Source: Melioribacteraceae bacterium
Lineage (GTDB): Bacteria; Bacteroidota; Ignavibacteria; Ignavibacteriales; Melioribacteraceae
Direction of reading: 5' to 3'
Assembly (NCBI GenBank): GCA_021740785.1
Contig: JAIOZI010000022.1
Location: 1-64,000 of the forward strand
Length of the DNA: 64,000 nucleotides
Below are positions 32,181 through 42,104 of the stretch, in pieces. The stretch's first letter is position 1, and every line of letters begins with the position of its first letter. Under the pieces are notes generated by a model, which worked only from the letters and a program-made list of their open reading frames with translations, was not told the DNA's origin and searched no databases. The position numbers and the translations under genes are program-made.

Positions 32181-34436
32181 ATGTTAAAATCAAATATCCG
32201 CCGGTTTCGATTTATCTTTACAGTGTATTGTGCATTGATGATCAGTTTATTTTCAGTTATGAACATTTACGGAATGAACTACAGAACGCTTGAAGTTAAT
32301 TTTTCCGGAATCATTATCGATTTGGAATCAAATGAGCCGGTAGAAGGCGCTGCAGTTCATATTCTCGAAAATGATCTTTTCAGCACAAGCGACAAAAACG
32401 GAAAATTTAATTTTAGTGAAATTGAAGAAATGATTTATAGTGTTGAGATCTCACATGTTGCCTACAAAACAAAAAAGATCACAATTGATTTAAGCGATCA
32501 AAGGGATAGAGCGATAATAATTTACCTGGAACCCAAAACAATTGAGATTTCGCAAATAGTTGTTTCAACAGAAAAGCCGCGAACGCTGTTTGAAGATATG
32601 GAAGAAAGTTCTAATGTTCTGAAGGGAAGAGAGTTAGAAAAAGCGCTTGGATATAATTTAGCCGCAACATTGAAAAATGAAACAGGTTTGGCAATCCGTT
32701 CAATGGGTCCGGCGCCCGCAAGACCGGTTATTCGCGGACTTGGAGGCGACCGGGTTGTAATTTCGGAAGACGGCGGCAAGACAGTCGATTTATCCGCTAC
32801 CTCGGCAGATCATGCCGTTACCGTCGAAACTTTTTCCGTTGAAAGAATTGAAGTCCTTCGCGGACCCCAGGTTCTGCTGCACTCCCCAACAACTATCGGC
32901 GGAATTGTTAATGTTGTAAGAAATGAAATTCCGACTGAGAGACAAAACAATATAACCGGGAACATCGGTGGTTATTGGGAGACTGCAAACTCCGGTCTGC
33001 TCGGCTCCGGTGTTGTTACAGTTCCGGTTAAAAATTTTTCGTTTCGCGGTGAATTTTCTCACAGGCATGCTGGAGATATCTCAACACCCATCGGCACACT
33101 GAAGAATTCCTATTCCGATAATCTCAATATGAGCGCCGGCGCAGGATATATTTATGATTTTGGAGTTTTGGGATTTTCATATAGAAACTATGAACTTGAT
33201 TATGGTGTGCCTGGCGGTTTTGTTGGTGCGCACCCCGGCGGTGTTGATATTGAAATGATAAGAAAACAATTCAATGGTAAGTTTATATATAATTTTGAAT
33301 CTGGGCTGTTTGAAAATCTTGAAGCAGATTTCAGTCGTGTTTATTACAGGCACAAAGAGTTTGAAGCAAGCGGTAATATTGGCGCTGAATTCCGGATACT
33401 TGATTATCTCGGCAGAGTTCAACTGAATCATAGACAAATTGGATTTCTTACAAGCGGTTCAACCGGAATTTCAGCAGAGTACAGAGATTTCAATATCGGT
33501 GGTTTAGTTTTCACCACGCCGGCAAAGTTGTTAAATCTCTCCGCGTTTTTATTTGAACATTTCACTACCGGAAATTTTCATTATGAATTTGCCGCCCGGT
33601 ACAACATCGATAAAATCGATCCATTACATAAAATATATGATGACAAACTTGGTCAGATAAAAGAGCGAAACTTTTCGACCTATTCATTTTCTTTTTCAAC
33701 AATGTATCAATTATCTGAGGTAGTGCACTTTGGTGCAAACATAAGCAAATCGTCAAGAGTACCGACGATTGAAGAACTGTTTTCGCGCGGTCCTCATTTA
33801 GCTGCATATTCTTATGAAATCGGGAATCCTAACTTACCTGATGAGAGTGGTTTGGGTGTTGAGTTATTTGTTTATCACAAATTCAGCAATTTCTTTTTCA
33901 ACTTCAATTTATTCAGAAATGATATCAACAGTTATATAATTCCCCGCAATACAGGCGAGAAAAATTATCAAACATTTCTTTCGGTCTATCAAACTTCAAG
34001 TGTTGATGCAGTTCTTCAGGGTTTTGAAGGACAAATCGAATATTCTCCATATGATTTTTTTACGATCTCAGCCAACATTAGTTATACCTCGGGAAAGTAT
34101 GCAGACAATTCAAAAAATCTGCCGCAAATACCTCCATTGAAAAGTACTTTGGAGCTAAAATTTAGTTATGAAAATTTTTCGGTTTCCTCCGGTTTGGAAG
34201 GAGCTTCATCACAAAGAAAAGTTGATGATTTCGAACAACCGACAAGCGGTTATATAATTTTGAATTCAACAGCGCAGTATTCGTTCCAGTCAGGCGATCT
34301 CATTCATAACATCTCACTAAATCTCGATAATATATTCAACAAGGAATACAGGAATCATCTTTCGCGTGTAAAATCAATCTTACCGGAAGCAGGAAGAAAT
34401 GTAAGATTGACCTACAAAATGTTTTTTGTTTTATGA
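32181..34436 (+). CDS. ZnuD-like TonB-dependent outer-membrane receptor, 751 aa
   Basis: Energised outer-membrane importer, probably for zinc. I start at ATG 32181, giving a clean signal peptide (MLKSNIRRFRFIFTV...); a TTG at 32163 would add six residues. A carboxypeptidase-like regulatory domain (about 40-120) precedes the plug, in which DLSATSADHAVTVE and IEVLRGPQVLLHSPTTIGG resemble the DxSxxSPDHAV and IEVLRGPATLLYG segments of ZnuD. A 22-strand-type barrel ends in an aromatic residue pattern RLTYKMFFVL. The barrel end overlaps the convergent phoU by 6 bp. Regulation by the upstream Fur/Zur-like palindrome is likely. Confidence 0.85.
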   Translation: MLKSNIRRFRFIFTVYCALMISLFSVMNIYGMNYRTLEVNFSGIIIDLESNEPVEGAAVHILENDLFSTSDKNGKFNFSEIEEMIYSVEISHVAYKTKKITIDLSDQRDRAIIIYLEPKTIEISQIVVSTEKPRTLFEDMEESSNVLKGRELEKALGYNLAATLKNETGLAIRSMGPAPARPVIRGLGGDRVVISEDGGKTVDLSATSADHAVTVETFSVERIEVLRGPQVLLHSPTTIGGIVNVVRNEIPTERQNNITGNIGGYWETANSGLLGSGVVTVPVKNFSFRGEFSHRHAGDISTPIGTLKNSYSDNLNMSAGAGYIYDFGVLGFSYRNYELDYGVPGGFVGAHPGGVDIEMIRKQFNGKFIYNFESGLFENLEADFSRVYYRHKEFEASGNIGAEFRILDYLGRVQLNHRQIGFLTSGSTGISAEYRDFNIGGLVFTTPAKLLNLSAFLFEHFTTGNFHYEFAARYNIDKIDPLHKIYDDKLGQIKERNFSTYSFSFSTMYQLSEVVHFGANISKSSRVPTIEELFSRGPHLAAYSYEIGNPNLPDESGLGVELFVYHKFSNFFFNFNLFRNDINSYIIPRNTGEKNYQTFLSVYQTSSVDAVLQGFEGQIEYSPYDFFTISANISYTSGKYADNSKNLPQIPPLKSTLELKFSYENFSVSSGLEGASSQRKVDDFEQPTSGYIILNSTAQYSFQSGDLIHNISLNLDNIFNKEYRNHLSRVKSILPEAGRNVRLTYKMFFVL

Positions 34437-35144
34437 TTCGGAATTAAAATCGTGATCGCGGAAAAGATCATCCTCATCTCTATGCTTTATTGAGCGCGCT
34501 TTTACAATAAAATAAACTTCCTCGCTGATATTTGTTGCATGATCTCCCAATCTTTCCAGCTCCTGAAAAATGGAATAAAACTTAAGAGCCGGCTCAATAT
34601 TGTTTTGATCTTCTTTCATAATTTCAATGAGAGTCTGCGAAGTTTCATGTACCATATTATCAAGCTTATCGTCACTCGCCAGTACTCTACGCGCCAAATC
34701 CGAATCACCGCCGATGAAGGCATCGATAGCATTTTTAATCATCTCCCTGGTGAGGAATGCAATTTCCATGAAATGTAATCGAGAATAGAATCCCGGCTTG
34801 GCAGGCAGTTCTTTTGCGAATCTTGATATATTTACGGCTAAATCACCGATACGTTCCAGGTTAGAGTTTATTTTTAATGCCGACATAACAAGGCGCAAGT
34901 CCATTGCAACAGGCTGATTAAGCGCAAACAGTTTCTGACAGATGCGTTCGATTTTGGTGTCATATTTATCTACTTTTAAATCCCGCTCAATCACCAAATC
35001 TGCAAGGGAGATGTTTTTTTCATCAACCGATCTAATTGCAAATTCAACCTGTTCATCAACCAAGCTGCACATTTTGATTAACTTTACTTTCAGTCTGTCG
35101 ATTTGTTTATCAAAAGGTCTTTCCATAATTTTTATATTTCTCAA
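34431..35144 (-). CDS. phoU: PhoU phosphate-signalling regulator, 237 aa
   Basis: Negative regulator linking Pst transport to the Pho two-component system. Two three-helix PhoU repeats are present: the first around SLADLVIERDLKVDKYDTKIER and the second around SDLARRVLASDDKLDNMVHE, each with the acidic metal-site residues. It ends the pst operon, 39 bp after pstB, and converges on the TonB receptor gene with a 6-bp overlap. Confidence 0.92.
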   Translation of the reverse strand: MRNIKIMERPFDKQIDRLKVKLIKMCSLVDEQVEFAIRSVDEKNISLADLVIERDLKVDKYDTKIERICQKLFALNQPVAMDLRLVMSALKINSNLERIGDLAVNISRFAKELPAKPGFYSRLHFMEIAFLTREMIKNAIDAFIGGDSDLARRVLASDDKLDNMVHETSQTLIEIMKEDQNNIEPALKFYSIFQELERLGDHATNISEEVYFIVKARSIKHRDEDDLFRDHDFNSES

Positions 35145-35183
35145 CCAAGAAAAATTAAACTTCGTTCAACAATTAGTTTGTTC

Positions 35184-35942
35184 TTACCCGAATCTTCCCG
35201 TTATATAATCTTCGGTTTGTTTATTAGAAGGATTAGTAAATATTTTTGTTGTTTTTTCAAATTCAACGAGCTGACCAAGATAAAAGAATGCCGTAAAATC
35301 ACTGATGCGAGCTGCCTGCTGCATGTTGTGAGTAACGACTAAAATGGTATAATCTTTTTTTAATTCAAAGATCAATTCCTCGATTCGCGATGTAGAAATG
35401 GGATCCAGCGCGCTTGCCGGCTCATCCATTAAAAGAACATCGGGATTAACCGACAGTGCACGCGCGATACATAATCGCTGCTGCTGCCCGGCAGATAGAT
35501 TCAGTGCGTTATCATTTAGGCGGTCCTTAATTTCGTCCCAGATCGACGCCTGTGTACACGATCTTTCAACTATTTCATCAAGTTTATTTTTGTCTTTAAT
35601 ATTATTTAATTTCGGTGCAAATATAAGATTCTCATAAACCGATTTCGGAAATAGATTCGACTTTTGAAATACCATTCCAACCAGTTTACGTAAATTAACG
35701 ACATCAATATTATCATCATAAATATCTACTCCGTCAATCTTAACTTCACCTTTCATTTTAAAACCGTGCATCAAATCATTCATTCTGTTCAACGTTCTGA
35801 GGAAACTGGTTTTACCGCAGCCGGAAGGTCCGATAATTGAAGTAACACGATTGGCTTTTATTTGAATCGATACATTGTTAAGCGCTTGAATGTAATCAAA
35901 AAACACGCTTAGATTTTCCGTATATATTTTTACGTCTTTCAT
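35184..35942 (-). CDS. pstB: phosphate ABC transporter ATP-binding protein PstB, 252 aa
   Basis: ATPase of the high-affinity phosphate importer. Walker [10 protein letters not shown] (about 37-45), signature LSAGQQQRL (about 148-156), Walker B VLLMDEP (about 169-175), and the H-loop His in VVTHNMQQ are intact. Length fits PstB. It lies 3 bp after pstA. Confidence 0.95.
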   Translation of the reverse strand: MKDVKIYTENLSVFFDYIQALNNVSIQIKANRVTSIIGPSGCGKTSFLRTLNRMNDLMHGFKMKGEVKIDGVDIYDDNIDVVNLRKLVGMVFQKSNLFPKSVYENLIFAPKLNNIKDKNKLDEIVERSCTQASIWDEIKDRLNDNALNLSAGQQQRLCIARALSVNPDVLLMDEPASALDPISTSRIEELIFELKKDYTILVVTHNMQQAARISDFTAFFYLGQLVEFEKTTKIFTNPSNKQTEDYITGRFG

Positions 35943-35945
35943 AAA

Positions 35946-36935
35946 TTAATTTTCTCTTACTACCTGTAGTGTTCGTCTGAACTTAAATCTAAAAATCACA
36001 GCGGTAATATTAAGCAGAACCGTTAGAGTAATCAAAACTGCGGCAGTTCCAAACTGTACCGGCATCGTCAAAGTTGGATTTGAAGACTGAGTAGCCAGAA
36101 TGAAAATATGATACGATAAGTACATAAACTGTTCCGCCGGATTAATAAACGGAACAGCAAACAAACCTAAATCCAAGTAAGCAACCGGCAGTTGAGGAAG
36201 AAAAAACGCACAACCCAAAAAAAGAACCGGAGCCGTCTCACCTGCACCACGGCTAACTGCGAGTATAATTCCCGTTAATATTCCCGAACGCGACTGAGGT
36301 AAAACAACACCTTTAATTGTCTGCCATTTCGTAGCTCCCAATCCATAAGCTGCGGCTCTTTGGCTGTGCGGTACTGCGTTCAACGCTTCGATTGTTGAAA
36401 TAATTATTGTAGGTAAAACCAAAACAGCTAGAGTTGCAGATGCCCACAACATGGCAGGCTGACCGAGCAGAAGTCCGGTTCCCATAACTTCATCAAAATT
36501 TTTTCCGATAAACAAAACAAAAAAACCGAGTCCGAATAACCCGAACACAATTGAAGGAACTCCTGCTAAATTATTAACCGATGCACGGATTACTCTTTGA
36601 GCAAGATTATCTTCCGCATATTCATTTATATAAACTGCCGAAAATACTCCAATCGGAACTGCGAATATTATCATCAAAAACATCACGGAAACCGTTCCAA
36701 AAATGGCGGGACCAATTCCACCCTCGGTCATATTATTTCTCGGCGCTTCTGTTAAAAATTGATAATCGATTATACCGGCGCCTTCGTAAAATATTTTTCC
36801 CAGTACCAAAAACAGAATCAGAAAAACGAATGCGGTTATTACCTGCACCAATCCAATTGCGAAGTACTCGTAATACTTTGTAGAAGCAGGCAGCTTCCGG
36901 ATTTCCTTATTTTTAATATTTTTTTCTTCCGGCAT
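35946..36935 (-). CDS. pstA: phosphate ABC transporter permease PstA, 329 aa
   Basis: Inner-membrane permease. Six main hydrophobic helices and the permease EAA-like loop (AAAYGLGATKWQTIKGVVLPQSRSG, given here in two halves: AAAYGLGATKW and QTIKGVVLPQSRSG) are present. Its stop side meets pstB and its start overlaps the pstC stop by 1 bp. The N-terminal 25 residues are charged, as in many PstA. Confidence 0.92.
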   Translation of the reverse strand: MPEEKNIKNKEIRKLPASTKYYEYFAIGLVQVITAFVFLILFLVLGKIFYEGAGIIDYQFLTEAPRNNMTEGGIGPAIFGTVSVMFLMIIFAVPIGVFSAVYINEYAEDNLAQRVIRASVNNLAGVPSIVFGLFGLGFFVLFIGKNFDEVMGTGLLLGQPAMLWASATLAVLVLPTIIISTIEALNAVPHSQRAAAYGLGATKWQTIKGVVLPQSRSGILTGIILAVSRGAGETAPVLFLGCAFFLPQLPVAYLDLGLFAVPFINPAEQFMYLSYHIFILATQSSNPTLTMPVQFGTAAVLITLTVLLNITAVIFRFKFRRTLQVVREN

Positions 36936-37888
36936 CAGAATCGAATCTTTTTTCTCATTTTATTAATTATCAGCTCCGCAATTAAATTGAGCAAAAACGT
37001 TCCGATAAACAAAACGGTGCCAATAAAAAAGAGAGCAAAATAATGCTGCGAACCTGCCGATACCTCCCCGAGTTCGGCTGCAATTGTTGCGGTCATGGTA
37101 CGAACACTTCTAAAAACATCTAAAGTTAATTCCGCCGCATTTCCCGATGCCATCAAAACAATCATAGTTTCACCGACTGCACGTCCGAATCCCAGAATAA
37201 TTCCGGCAGAAATTCCGCTTACTGCAGTTGGAATTATCACCCGGCTGATCGTCTGCCATTTAGTTGCGCCCAGAGAATAAGAAGCCATTCTGAGTTCTAG
37301 AGGAATTGATCTCAGCGCTTCCTCCGTTAATGTTGCAATAATCGGAATGATGATAAATGATAATCCAACCGCTGCTAAAATTGCATTCAGACGGCTGGTA
37401 GTAAAAAAAACATCCTGAAAATATGTTGCGCCTACGACCAGCATAAAAAAGCCCAAAACAACTGTCGGTATTCCGGCAAAGAGCTCAATTATTGGTTTTA
37501 AAATTTCACGCAGACGGCTTCCTGCAATTTCGGAAAGATAAATTCCGACAAAAACACCAAGCATGGTTGAAATAATTGTTGCAGGTATCGCAGTAAGAAG
37601 TGTACCTAAAATAAGGGGTACGATTGATAACCGTTGATCTTCGGACGTTGGAAACCATTCAAATATTTTTTCCGTCGAGCCGTCGGCTAAAGTCTTTTCG
37701 GTAAAAAAGTATTCCGATAAATTAAAATCGGTGTAACCTGCAAAACTTTCTTTAAGCAGAAAAAGAAAAATCAGAAGGATTAATAAAACCGTAACGAAAC
37801 CATTCAAAAAGAAAAAATATTTTATCAGCTTTTCTTTTGCCCGGAATCTTTTAGATATTTTTTTAGCATAAGGGGATTGAGTATCCAT
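36935..37888 (-). CDS. pstC: phosphate ABC transporter permease PstC, 317 aa
   Basis: Second permease of the Pst complex. Hydrophobic helices begin at about residue 23. The EAA loop is LELRMASYSLGATKWQTI (about 197-214), and the stretch GFGRAVGETMIVLMASGNA is conserved in PstC. It starts 12 bp after the pstS stop. Confidence 0.92.
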   Translation of the reverse strand: MDTQSPYAKKISKRFRAKEKLIKYFFFLNGFVTVLLILLIFLFLLKESFAGYTDFNLSEYFFTEKTLADGSTEKIFEWFPTSEDQRLSIVPLILGTLLTAIPATIISTMLGVFVGIYLSEIAGSRLREILKPIIELFAGIPTVVLGFFMLVVGATYFQDVFFTTSRLNAILAAVGLSFIIIPIIATLTEEALRSIPLELRMASYSLGATKWQTISRVIIPTAVSGISAGIILGFGRAVGETMIVLMASGNAAELTLDVFRSVRTMTATIAAELGEVSAGSQHYFALFFIGTVLFIGTFLLNLIAELIINKMRKKIRF

Positions 37889-37900
37889 ATCGTAATATAA

Positions 37901-38812
37901 TTATAATTGATTTTGATAATCCAATAAGGGGATATACTCCATCTCTGCGACGATTTTTTGTCCTTCTTCCGATAAAATGAAATCTAGAAACTCCTTTATT
38001 TCACCGGAAGGAGTACCGTTAGTATAGCAATAGAGAAATCGCGAGAGTGAATAATCACCATTATATATTGCCTCATAATTCAGGTTATTGTCGCTCTCAA
38101 TTGGAGAAATCGGAAGAGCGTTATTGTCCTTTTTGATGCTTAGTATCTTTAGATCTTTTCTGTTAGCAAAATAGCCGACTCCGCCGTAACCAATTCCACT
38201 CCTATCGTGAGAAACCGCTTCACCCAGAGCCGCCGTACCCTGAAGAACCTGGGTTGAGGTTGCGAAATCCAATTGTTGGTTTCCGTTCGCGGTTCCCAAT
38301 ACTGTTTGCCTAAAATATTCATAAGTTCCGGAACTGTTCTCCCTGCCGTATAAAACAATTCTGCGGTCTTCACCGCCTAGTTCCATCCAATTGTTTAACT
38401 CACCCGAGAATATTTTTCTGATCTGAATTAATGTCAATGAATCGATGGGATTGGATGGATTTACAATCAGCGCAATACCGTCGAGCGCCACACGAAATTT
38501 CATCGGTTCAACATTTAATTCTCTCGCATGTTCAATCTCCCCGTCTTTTAATTCACGGGAAATGTTTGCGAGCATTGCCGTTCCGTTCAGCAGTGCGGCA
38601 ATCCCCGTACCCGATCCGCCGCCGGTAATCTGTATGGAAACTTTAGGATTTTTCTTCATGTAAACCTCAGCCCATTTTTGCGATAGATTCACCATCGTAT
38701 CTGAACCGCGGATTGTAATTACCGTTTTATCGTGAAGTTGTGGGTTTTTACATGATGCAGCGAAGAGTAAAATAATTGAGAGAAAAACTAATTTTGATTT
38801 TAAAATGAACAC
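37901..38812 (-). CDS. pstS: phosphate-binding lipoprotein PstS, 303 aa
   Basis: Periplasmic receptor of the Pst importer. The signal peptide ends in AASC (lipobox Cys21). Phosphate-contacting segments IRGSDTMVNLSQKW, TGGGSGTGIAALLNG and RENSSGTYEYF are present. It is the first gene of the five-gene operon. A TATCTTTG box lies about 27 bp before the start on the minus strand. Confidence 0.93.
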   Translation of the reverse strand: MFILKSKLVFLSIILLFAASCKNPQLHDKTVITIRGSDTMVNLSQKWAEVYMKKNPKVSIQITGGGSGTGIAALLNGTAMLANISRELKDGEIEHARELNVEPMKFRVALDGIALIVNPSNPIDSLTLIQIRKIFSGELNNWMELGGEDRRIVLYGRENSSGTYEYFRQTVLGTANGNQQLDFATSTQVLQGTAALGEAVSHDRSGIGYGGVGYFANRKDLKILSIKKDNNALPISPIESDNNLNYEAIYNGDYSLSRFLYCYTNGTPSGEIKEFLDFILSEEGQKIVAEMEYIPLLDYQNQL

Positions 38813-39140
38813 GCTTTTTATCTTCTATTAATTTTTAGCAAAGATAACAATAATAACACTGCCCGCTTTCATTTTGAAATTAAATAATGGTTAAGTTTTG
38901 GATGATATCATCGAATAAACTTTACCAAAAAATTTACCTTTCGATTTTATTGATCGAGATTTTCTTGTTTGATCAACACAAGAAATAGACAGTAAGCGTT
39001 ACCTCGAATTCACAATTTATTAAATATTCATAGTGAATATTAACATGGTGATAATTACCCGATTTTATTTGCAACTCTATGCCTCCTTCTTTAACTTTTC
39101 AGCACAATTTTTATTAATTAACAATTAACCGCGGTAAAAA
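38813..39140. other. divergent gap between pstS and the symporter genes
   Basis: About 330 bp, AT-rich. On the minus strand TATCTTTG (38839-38846) matches the -7 TAnnTTTG consensus for pstS. No clear Pho box or paired TTTG was found. On the plus side there is nothing I can name. Confidence 0.5.
38839..38846 (-). promoter_or_regulatory. possible -7 box of the pst operon
   Basis: TATCTTTG on the minus strand fits TAnnTTTG exactly and lies about 27 bp before the pstS start. No TTTG at the expected -33 distance was seen. Confidence 0.35.
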
Positions 39141-39353
39141 ATGCCATCATTCTTTAATAGTTGGCTCCCTTTCATATACCTCTATGGTGTAGGTGGATTA
39201 TTATTCCTCTCGGGAATGGTGATCGCCCGGAAATCCGGAGCACTTAACATGCAGAGAAAAACCCACCGCTATTGGTACAAAGTGCTGATATTCGGTTATT
39301 TCTATTTTGTTTTCATTCATGCATTTTTAACAATCGCAGCACTATATTGGTAA
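39141..39353 (+). CDS. small two-helix membrane protein before a symporter, 70 aa
   Basis: Two hydrophobic helices (about 7-27 and 47-68) flank a short basic loop (ARKSGALNMQRKTHRYW). It ends 3 bp before the symporter start, so the two are co-translated. Small membrane partners of this kind occur upstream of some sodium:solute symporters and may stabilise them. I know no name for the family. Confidence 0.75.
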   Translation: MPSFFNSWLPFIYLYGVGGLLFLSGMVIARKSGALNMQRKTHRYWYKVLIFGYFYFVFIHAFLTIAALYW

Positions 39354-39356
39354 GCC

Positions 39357-41471
39357 ATGGAAAAATTTCATAATATCGGAACGTCAACCGACTGGATAGT
39401 GATGATTGTTTACTTCACGGTAATTATGCTTTTCGGCACCTATTTCGGTCGGTATAACAGAAGCACAAAAGATTTCTTTTTCGGCGGTAGAAGATTCGCC
39501 TGGTGGTTGATTGCTTTTTCGATCGTCGCCACAGGCGTAGGAAGCCACAGTTTTGTTAAATATTCAGCCAAGGGATTCGAGCACGGAATATCTTCTACAA
39601 TGACATACATAAACGATTGGTTCTTTGTCCCGTTCTTTATGTTCGGCTGGCTGCCGATAATTGTATATACTAAAATCCGCTCCATTCCCGAATATTTCGA
39701 AAAGAGATTTAGTCCTTCCGCCAGATTTTTAGCTACAATTCTTTTACTCTTTTACATGATCGGCTATATCGGGATTGGATTTTTAACTCTTGGAAAAGCT
39801 GCCATGCCGATGCTGCCTGAATCATTCTCACTTTTCGGCTCTGTCTATCCAATTACTCTTATGGGTGTAATAATAATTATTGCCGTTATAACCGGGATCT
39901 ATATTACATTCGGGGGACAAACCGCGGTAATTTTCACCGATCTTCTGCAGGGATTTATTCTGCTCTTTGCGGGTCTGCTTCTATTTTTCTTCGGTTTAGA
40001 TTACCTGGGAGGATTTGGAGTTTTCTGGGATATTCTGCCGACCGAATGGAAAATGCCGCTTGCGAGGTTTAACGAACCGTCGGATTTCAATTTTGTAGGA
40101 ATATTTTGGCAGGATGGGATCGCGGGATCCATTGGATTCCTCTTCATGAATATGGGTCTTGTAATGAGATTTATGGCAACAAAAAGTGTAAACGAAGGAC
40201 GTAAAGCCGCTGCGTTCAATATACTTTTTATGCTTCCCATTTCTGCTATTGTAGTTGGAAACGCCGGCTGGGTTGGAAAGGCAATTTCAGTAATTCAACC
40301 GGATGTTGTTCCGCCGAATACATCTCCCGATCAAATTTTTGTTGTTGTTGCAAACATTGTATCTCACCCGGGTGTATTCGGATTTATAATGGCGGCATTA
40401 ACTGCAGCACTAATGTCAACGGTTGACACATTGATAAATGCAACCGCGGCGATTTATATCAACGACGTTCACCGTCCGGTTAAAAAATTCATCAAAGCGA
40501 AATTATTATCGGAAAAAGAGACAGACAAACGTGAACTTTCTGCAGCCCGTTATTCATCGATAGCAATCACAATGCTGGGTGTGCTCTCGGTGCTTGCATT
40601 CAAAAGTTTCCCGACAGTTTATGAAGCACACGGATATTTTCATTCTACTCTAACTCCACCTCTGGTTGTTGCTATTTTCCTCGGAGTATTTTGGAGAAGA
40701 TTCACGCCGGCTGCGGTGATATCTACATTTGTGGGCGGTGTCGCGCTAATGATTCTCGGAGCGTTTTATCCTTCGGTATTAATTGCCCCGTTTGATCACG
40801 GAATTCAAATGGATCCGTCGCATCCTTACTCTTATATTCGCGCGTTTTACAATTTGTTCGTATGCATGGCTATTGCGTTAATGGTAACTTTCACAACTTC
40901 TCATCAGAAAAGTTTTATTGAGAGATTAAAAGCAGGTGATAATCACAGGCAGATAATGACAATCATAACAACAATATCAGTGTTGATTTTTATATCAATG
41001 CTCGTAGTTCTAAACTTGACTTCTGCCGGTTGGGTTATTCCCGTTTATATGATTCTTGTTTTTGTTATGTCGTATATTGTTTCGCTGTCGGTTACTTATT
41101 ATGTAAAATATGACGAAAAGAACAACACCGAAGGTTTGACTGCTTGGTCACTCACTAGGGCAAAGGAAATGTTCAAGGGGAGTAAACTGAATGAAAGAGA
41201 AGGTGAAAAAGCCTATGTTAATTGGAAACTGAAAGAGGGTGAAGACGACACAGTTAATCTATCGCGTAAAGCCTTGGAAACGATGGCTGCGGATGTTGGT
41301 GACCTGGTTTATATTTGTGATACCAGGGGATATTTGGGGGGACTCAAATCCTGCCATTCGGTAATTGGCGAACCCCATGAAGAAGACGGAATTATTTATA
41401 TTAACGAGGAACACAAACAGACCGGATTGTTTGTTGAAGGAAGAAAACTTTATGCAGAGAAAGAAATGTAA
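39357..41471 (+). CDS. sodium:solute symporter family protein with C-terminal extension, 704 aa
   Basis: A secondary transporter of the SSS family using the sodium gradient. About 13 to 14 hydrophobic helices are seen; FFFGGRRFAWW near residue 40, GGQTAVIFTDLLQG near residue 185 and ALMSTVDTLINATAA near residue 350 are the family's conserved segments; the last contains the Na-binding Ser/Thr pair. The final 110 residues (after about 590) are soluble and charged, which is longer than usual. The substrate is not evident: carboxylates, sugars or amino acids are all possible. Confidence 0.85.
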   Translation: MEKFHNIGTSTDWIVMIVYFTVIMLFGTYFGRYNRSTKDFFFGGRRFAWWLIAFSIVATGVGSHSFVKYSAKGFEHGISSTMTYINDWFFVPFFMFGWLPIIVYTKIRSIPEYFEKRFSPSARFLATILLLFYMIGYIGIGFLTLGKAAMPMLPESFSLFGSVYPITLMGVIIIIAVITGIYITFGGQTAVIFTDLLQGFILLFAGLLLFFFGLDYLGGFGVFWDILPTEWKMPLARFNEPSDFNFVGIFWQDGIAGSIGFLFMNMGLVMRFMATKSVNEGRKAAAFNILFMLPISAIVVGNAGWVGKAISVIQPDVVPPNTSPDQIFVVVANIVSHPGVFGFIMAALTAALMSTVDTLINATAAIYINDVHRPVKKFIKAKLLSEKETDKRELSAARYSSIAITMLGVLSVLAFKSFPTVYEAHGYFHSTLTPPLVVAIFLGVFWRRFTPAAVISTFVGGVALMILGAFYPSVLIAPFDHGIQMDPSHPYSYIRAFYNLFVCMAIALMVTFTTSHQKSFIERLKAGDNHRQIMTIITTISVLIFISMLVVLNLTSAGWVIPVYMILVFVMSYIVSLSVTYYVKYDEKNNTEGLTAWSLTRAKEMFKGSKLNEREGEKAYVNWKLKEGEDDTVNLSRKALETMAADVGDLVYICDTRGYLGGLKSCHSVIGEPHEEDGIIYINEEHKQTGLFVEGRKLYAEKEM

Positions 41472-41516
41472 TTGTTTTGTTAGTCAGATAATTCGACAGA
41501 AGTAATGTTTTAGAAA

Positions 41517-41537
41517 AGCTCGGTTACATAATCGAGT
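41517..41537 (+). terminator. weak terminator between convergent genes
   Basis: A CTCG/CGAG stem with a ten-base loop is followed by TTTTTCTTTTTT on the plus strand. It overlaps the end of the convergent coaD gene. Confidence 0.4.
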
Positions 41538-42039
41538 TTTTCTTTTTTAAACTCTCCGGTTTTATTTTATCCTTCAGTTTCTCTATAACGATATGTGGAA
41601 CAAAGTCGCTGATATCTGCATTAAATTGTGCAAGATTTCTGATTATGGTTGAATTCAAATAAGTATATTTCTCGTGCGGCATAAGAAAAATTGTTTTTAA
41701 GCCGTTAGATAATTTTCTATTCATCAATGCCATTTGAAATTCAAACTCAAAATCACTTATAGCACGTAAACCCCTTATTATTCCTACAGCGCCAACTGCA
41801 CGGGCGTGATCAACAACAAGACCATCGAACGCATCGACTCTAACATTAGGGAAATCTTTTAATGTTACCTCTAGCATTTCAAGTCGCTCACCGACTGTAA
41901 ACAGACTTGTCTTGGCAGGGTTCCGGGCAACCGTTACGATTACTTCATCAAACAAATCCATTGCACGTTTTATAATATCAACATGTCCAAAAGTTATAGG
42001 ATCGAATGTGCCGGGATAAATAACTTTTCTTAACGCCAT
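41524..42039 (-). CDS. coaD: phosphopantetheine adenylyltransferase, 171 aa
   Basis: Fourth step of coenzyme A synthesis. The nucleotidyltransferase signature YPGTFDPITFGHVDII (about 7-22) contains the HxGH-like site TFGH. The later segments RGLRAISDFEFEFQMA and NSTIIRNLAQF match the family. I prefer the ATG at 42039 to the GTG one codon earlier. It is last in a run that contains rsmD; the rsmD-coaD pairing is common. Confidence 0.93.
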   Translation of the reverse strand: MALRKVIYPGTFDPITFGHVDIIKRAMDLFDEVIVTVARNPAKTSLFTVGERLEMLEVTLKDFPNVRVDAFDGLVVDHARAVGAVGIIRGLRAISDFEFEFQMALMNRKLSNGLKTIFLMPHEKYTYLNSTIIRNLAQFNADISDFVPHIVIEKLKDKIKPESLKKKNSIM

Positions 42040-42104
42040 CACTTTTCACTTTTGATTTATAGATATGCAAAATATAACAATATCTATTCGATTAAAAAAT
42101 TTTG

